Shown: positions 61,681 to 64,000 of the stretch, piece by piece
Layout: the number at the start of each line of letters is the position of its first letter
How positions within the stretch are numbered: position 1 is the first letter of the stretch
Source: Pedobacter sp. BAL39
GTDB taxonomy: Bacteria; Bacteroidota; Bacteroidia; Sphingobacteriales; Sphingobacteriaceae
Direction: 5' to 3'
NCBI RefSeq assembly: GCF_000170795.1
Contig: NZ_ABCM01000018.1
Location: 55,914 to 119,913, forward strand
DNA: 64,000 nt
Notes under the pieces: model-generated
What the model saw: only the letters and a program-made list of their open reading frames with translations
What the model was told of the DNA's origin: nothing
The model's database searches: none
Position numbers and translations under genes: made by a program

Positions 61681-63978
61681 ATGAAAAGAACCGGACTCAT
61701 TGCGTGCATGTTGTACGCAGGCCTTTTACATGCCCAAAAACAACCACAGCGGCTTACGGACTACGTAAAGCCATTTATCGGAACAGGTGCAGTCGATAAA
61801 AACAGCCTTTCAGGAAGCAATTTTCCCGGCCCTACGGCACCATTCGGCTTTGTACAGCTTAGCCCTGACACCCATGAAAGTCCCGACGGTGTGGCTTCAG
61901 GATACGATTATAACGACAATACCATTGTTGGGTTCAGTCACACTCACCTGAGTGGAACAGGGGTGGCGGACTTGTTTGATGTGTTGATGATGCCTACTAC
62001 CGGTGAGATCAGGATCAGGCCAGGAGATGCAAAACAACCTGGCAGCGGCTATCGTTCAGCTTTTTCTCACAAAGAAGAAACAGCGAGGCCCGGTTACTAT
62101 CAGGTGAGGTTGCAGGATTATGGGATCAATGCCGAGCTGGCAGCCACAACACATGTCGGTATGCACCGATATACTTTTCCTGCGACTGATCAAGCAAATG
62201 TGATCATAGACCTGGACCACTCGCTTGATAAAAAGCGTGGCTACTGGAGCTGTAAAATTATTGACGCTGAGATCAGGATCATAGATGACAAAACGATTGA
62301 AGGATACCGGGTGTTGACCGGCTGGTCTAAATTGAGGAAAGTATATTTCCATGCCGAGTTCTCTCAGCCTATCATCTCTTCATTGCTTTATGATGGTGGG
62401 GATGGCAAGAAGGTAGCGCTGGTAAATGGTGCCAACCTGAAGGCGGCCCTGACATTTGATGCAAGGACAAACAGGGAGCTTCAGGTAAAGGTTGCATTAT
62501 CAGCGGTAAGCGTCGAAAATGCCAGGCAGAATCTTCATGCTGAACTTGCAGGATGGAATTTTGATGAGGTTGTTAAACAAACCGCCGATCAATGGGAACA
62601 GGAGCTGGAAAAGGTTAAGGTTAATGGTACCCAGGCACAGAAGGAGATTTTCTACACTGGGCTTTACCATGCTTTTACGCAGCCTAACAATATGGCCGAT
62701 GTCAATGGAGACTACATGTCAACCGATTATACCATCAGGAATACTAGCGATAAGAAACACTATTCCACGTTTTCATTATGGGATACTTACCGTGCCGCCC
62801 ATCCCTTGTATACACTTCTTCAGCCGGAACGTACGGCAGATTTTGTCAATAGCATGCTTCGCCAATACGATACCTATGGTTATCTGCCGATCTGGCAACT
62901 GTGGGGAACGGAAAACTATTGCATGATTGGTAACCATGCCATTCCGGTGATCGTTGATGCCGCAATGAAAGGGATTAAAGGTTTTGATCTTGATAAAGCA
63001 TATGCTGCTGTGAAAGGATCTTCTACGATGGAACATCCGGGCTCTCCGTTCAGTACCTGGGAAAAATACAAATATATCCCCGAAGACATCAATTCGCAAT
63101 CCGTTTCCATTACCCTGGAGACGGCGTATGATGACTGGTGTGTTGCACAGCTGGCAAAAAAACTGGGAAAGACTGCCGATTATGATTACTTTATGAAACG
63201 TTCAGAGTATTATGCGAATTTATATGATAAAGAATCAGGATTTTTCAGGGCAAAGAACAAAAATGGCTCATGGATCACACCTTTTGATCCGTTGCAGTAT
63301 GGTGGAAATGGCGGGAATCCTTATACCGAGGGAAATGCCTGGCAATATTTCTGGTATGTTCCGCAGAATGTTCCGGGCCTGATCGATTTGGTTGGTGGTG
63401 ATCAGCTGTTTATCAAAAAGTTAGATACCTTCTTCTCTCTGGAAGATAAATCCGGAGAAATGAATGGTAACGCCTCCGGTTTTATCGGGCAATATGCACA
63501 TGGCAATGAGCCTAGTCACCATGTGGCCTATCTTTACGATTATGTCGGACAACCTTGGAAAACACAACAATATGTGTCGAAAATTCTCAATGAACTCTAC
63601 ACAACTTCGTCGTCCGGATACTCAGGAAATGAAGATTGCGGACAGATGTCTTCCTGGTACATCTTCAGTGCTATGGGTTTTTACCCTGTAAACCCTGCAA
63701 ACGGCGTTTACATGATCGGATCTCCGGTACTAAAAAGTGCGCATCTGGATCTTGGAAATGGTAAAGGTTTTCATGTATCCGCAAAAAATGCAGGTGTTAA
63801 AAATGTCTACATCCAGTCGGTCAAGCTGAATGGAAAAAGTTACAACAAAACTTACATCACGCAAAAGGACATCAATAACGGCGGACAGCTGGAGTTTGTA
63901 ATGGGTAGTAAACCTAATTACAAGTGGGGTGTAGGTCCGGAGGCACTGCCGCCATTGGAAAGTTTTAGTCGCCAATAA
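61681..63978 (+). CDS. GH92 exo-alpha-mannosidase
   Basis: From the ATG at 61681 the protein has 765 residues; an in-frame start at 61636 precedes the signal peptide. After the signal peptide (1-18) comes the GH92 N-terminal beta-sandwich (TDYVKPFIGTGAVDKNSLSGSNFPGPTAPFGFVQLSPDTHES, a hallmark). The (alpha/alpha)6 domain follows, with STFSLWDTYRAAHPLYTLLQPER, TEGNAWQYFWYVPQNVPGL and YSGNEDCGQMSSWYIFSAMGFYPVNP. The calcium-dependent inverting family cleaves terminal alpha-mannosides of N-glycans or fungal mannan. It is divergent from the LytS-type kinase, so the kinase may sense a mannose-containing ligand, although the pair may be unrelated. Confidence 0.95.
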   Translation: MKRTGLIACMLYAGLLHAQKQPQRLTDYVKPFIGTGAVDKNSLSGSNFPGPTAPFGFVQLSPDTHESPDGVASGYDYNDNTIVGFSHTHLSGTGVADLFDVLMMPTTGEIRIRPGDAKQPGSGYRSAFSHKEETARPGYYQVRLQDYGINAELAATTHVGMHRYTFPATDQANVIIDLDHSLDKKRGYWSCKIIDAEIRIIDDKTIEGYRVLTGWSKLRKVYFHAEFSQPIISSLLYDGGDGKKVALVNGANLKAALTFDARTNRELQVKVALSAVSVENARQNLHAELAGWNFDEVVKQTADQWEQELEKVKVNGTQAQKEIFYTGLYHAFTQPNNMADVNGDYMSTDYTIRNTSDKKHYSTFSLWDTYRAAHPLYTLLQPERTADFVNSMLRQYDTYGYLPIWQLWGTENYCMIGNHAIPVIVDAAMKGIKGFDLDKAYAAVKGSSTMEHPGSPFSTWEKYKYIPEDINSQSVSITLETAYDDWCVAQLAKKLGKTADYDYFMKRSEYYANLYDKESGFFRAKNKNGSWITPFDPLQYGGNGGNPYTEGNAWQYFWYVPQNVPGLIDLVGGDQLFIKKLDTFFSLEDKSGEMNGNASGFIGQYAHGNEPSHHVAYLYDYVGQPWKTQQYVSKILNELYTTSSSGYSGNEDCGQMSSWYIFSAMGFYPVNPANGVYMIGSPVLKSAHLDLGNGKGFHVSAKNAGVKNVYIQSVKLNGKSYNKTYITQKDINNGGQLEFVMGSKPNYKWGVGPEALPPLESFSRQ

Positions 63979-64000
63979 TTTTTTCATTTGATTAAGGGTG

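Noticed and set aside
1..64000. CRISPR arrays, insertion sequences, transposases or prophage genes
   Set aside because: No regularly spaced repeats, transposase motifs or phage structural genes were seen on either strand.

Overview
The window looks like chromosomal DNA from a member of the Bacteroidota, most likely a Pedobacter-like Sphingobacteriaceae. The reasons are two SusC/SusD pairs, FecI/FecR-type ECF control, a hybrid two-component (HTCS) regulator, GH2/GH31/GH92 glycosidases, many SPII lipoproteins, and promoters with the Bacteroidota -7 element TAnnTTTG (some with a matching TTTG at -33). The genus is inferred from protein style and is not proven. No phage, plasmid, CRISPR array, rRNA or insertion sequence was found.

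Layout. 1-12.7 kb: the 3' end of a GH2 beta-galactosidase, a hypothetical protein, a DinB-like protein, two ECF sigma factors, a FecR anti-sigma factor, an STN-bearing SusC, a SusD and an FAD oxidoreductase with a golvesin-like tail. This is a glycan-uptake locus under trans-envelope sigma control. 12.8-16.3 kb: an exported Ntn-type hydrolase, a Crp/Fnr regulator and a DRGH nuclease lipoprotein. 16.6-21.5 kb: a siderophore receptor, a PepSY protein and small proteins. 21.5-23.7 kb: a WG-repeat lipoprotein and a serine hydrolase with TPRs. 24-35.8 kb: a second glycan locus (GH31, HTCS, SusC, SusD). 35.8-38.6 kb: an SDR, tRNA-Ser(TGA), a decayed Bor-like lipoprotein gene and a DUF4142 protein. 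38.6-45.4 kb: a PLP decarboxylase divergent from a NorC/NorB-like nitric oxide reductase, then VOC, AraC, amidohydrolase and SDR genes. 45.5-57.8 kb: AIM24, YfhO, small membrane and acidic proteins, a hybrid histidine kinase, a beta-propeller protein and an acyltransferase. 57.8-64 kb: a LytTR regulator, an unusual LytS-type kinase and a GH92 mannosidase.

The most interesting signal is promoter architecture. Several palindromes have their centres exactly 33 bp upstream of the centre of a -7-like octamer, which is the geometry of a class II (-41.5) Crp/Fnr activator site. One set (ATGAY-N4-RTCAT, two copies 42 bp apart) serves the divergent decarboxylase and norCB genes, one box per promoter, and suggests that the decarboxylase is co-regulated with NO detoxification. 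A second set (TTTGCCA-N2-TGGCAAA) lies upstream of the Crp/Fnr gene and an SDR gene, with a half-site at the same phase before a second SDR gene. This suggests a small autoregulated regulon inside the window. A second noteworthy item is a histidine kinase whose periplasmic part resembles a TlpA/thioredoxin-like protein but lacks the CxxC motif.
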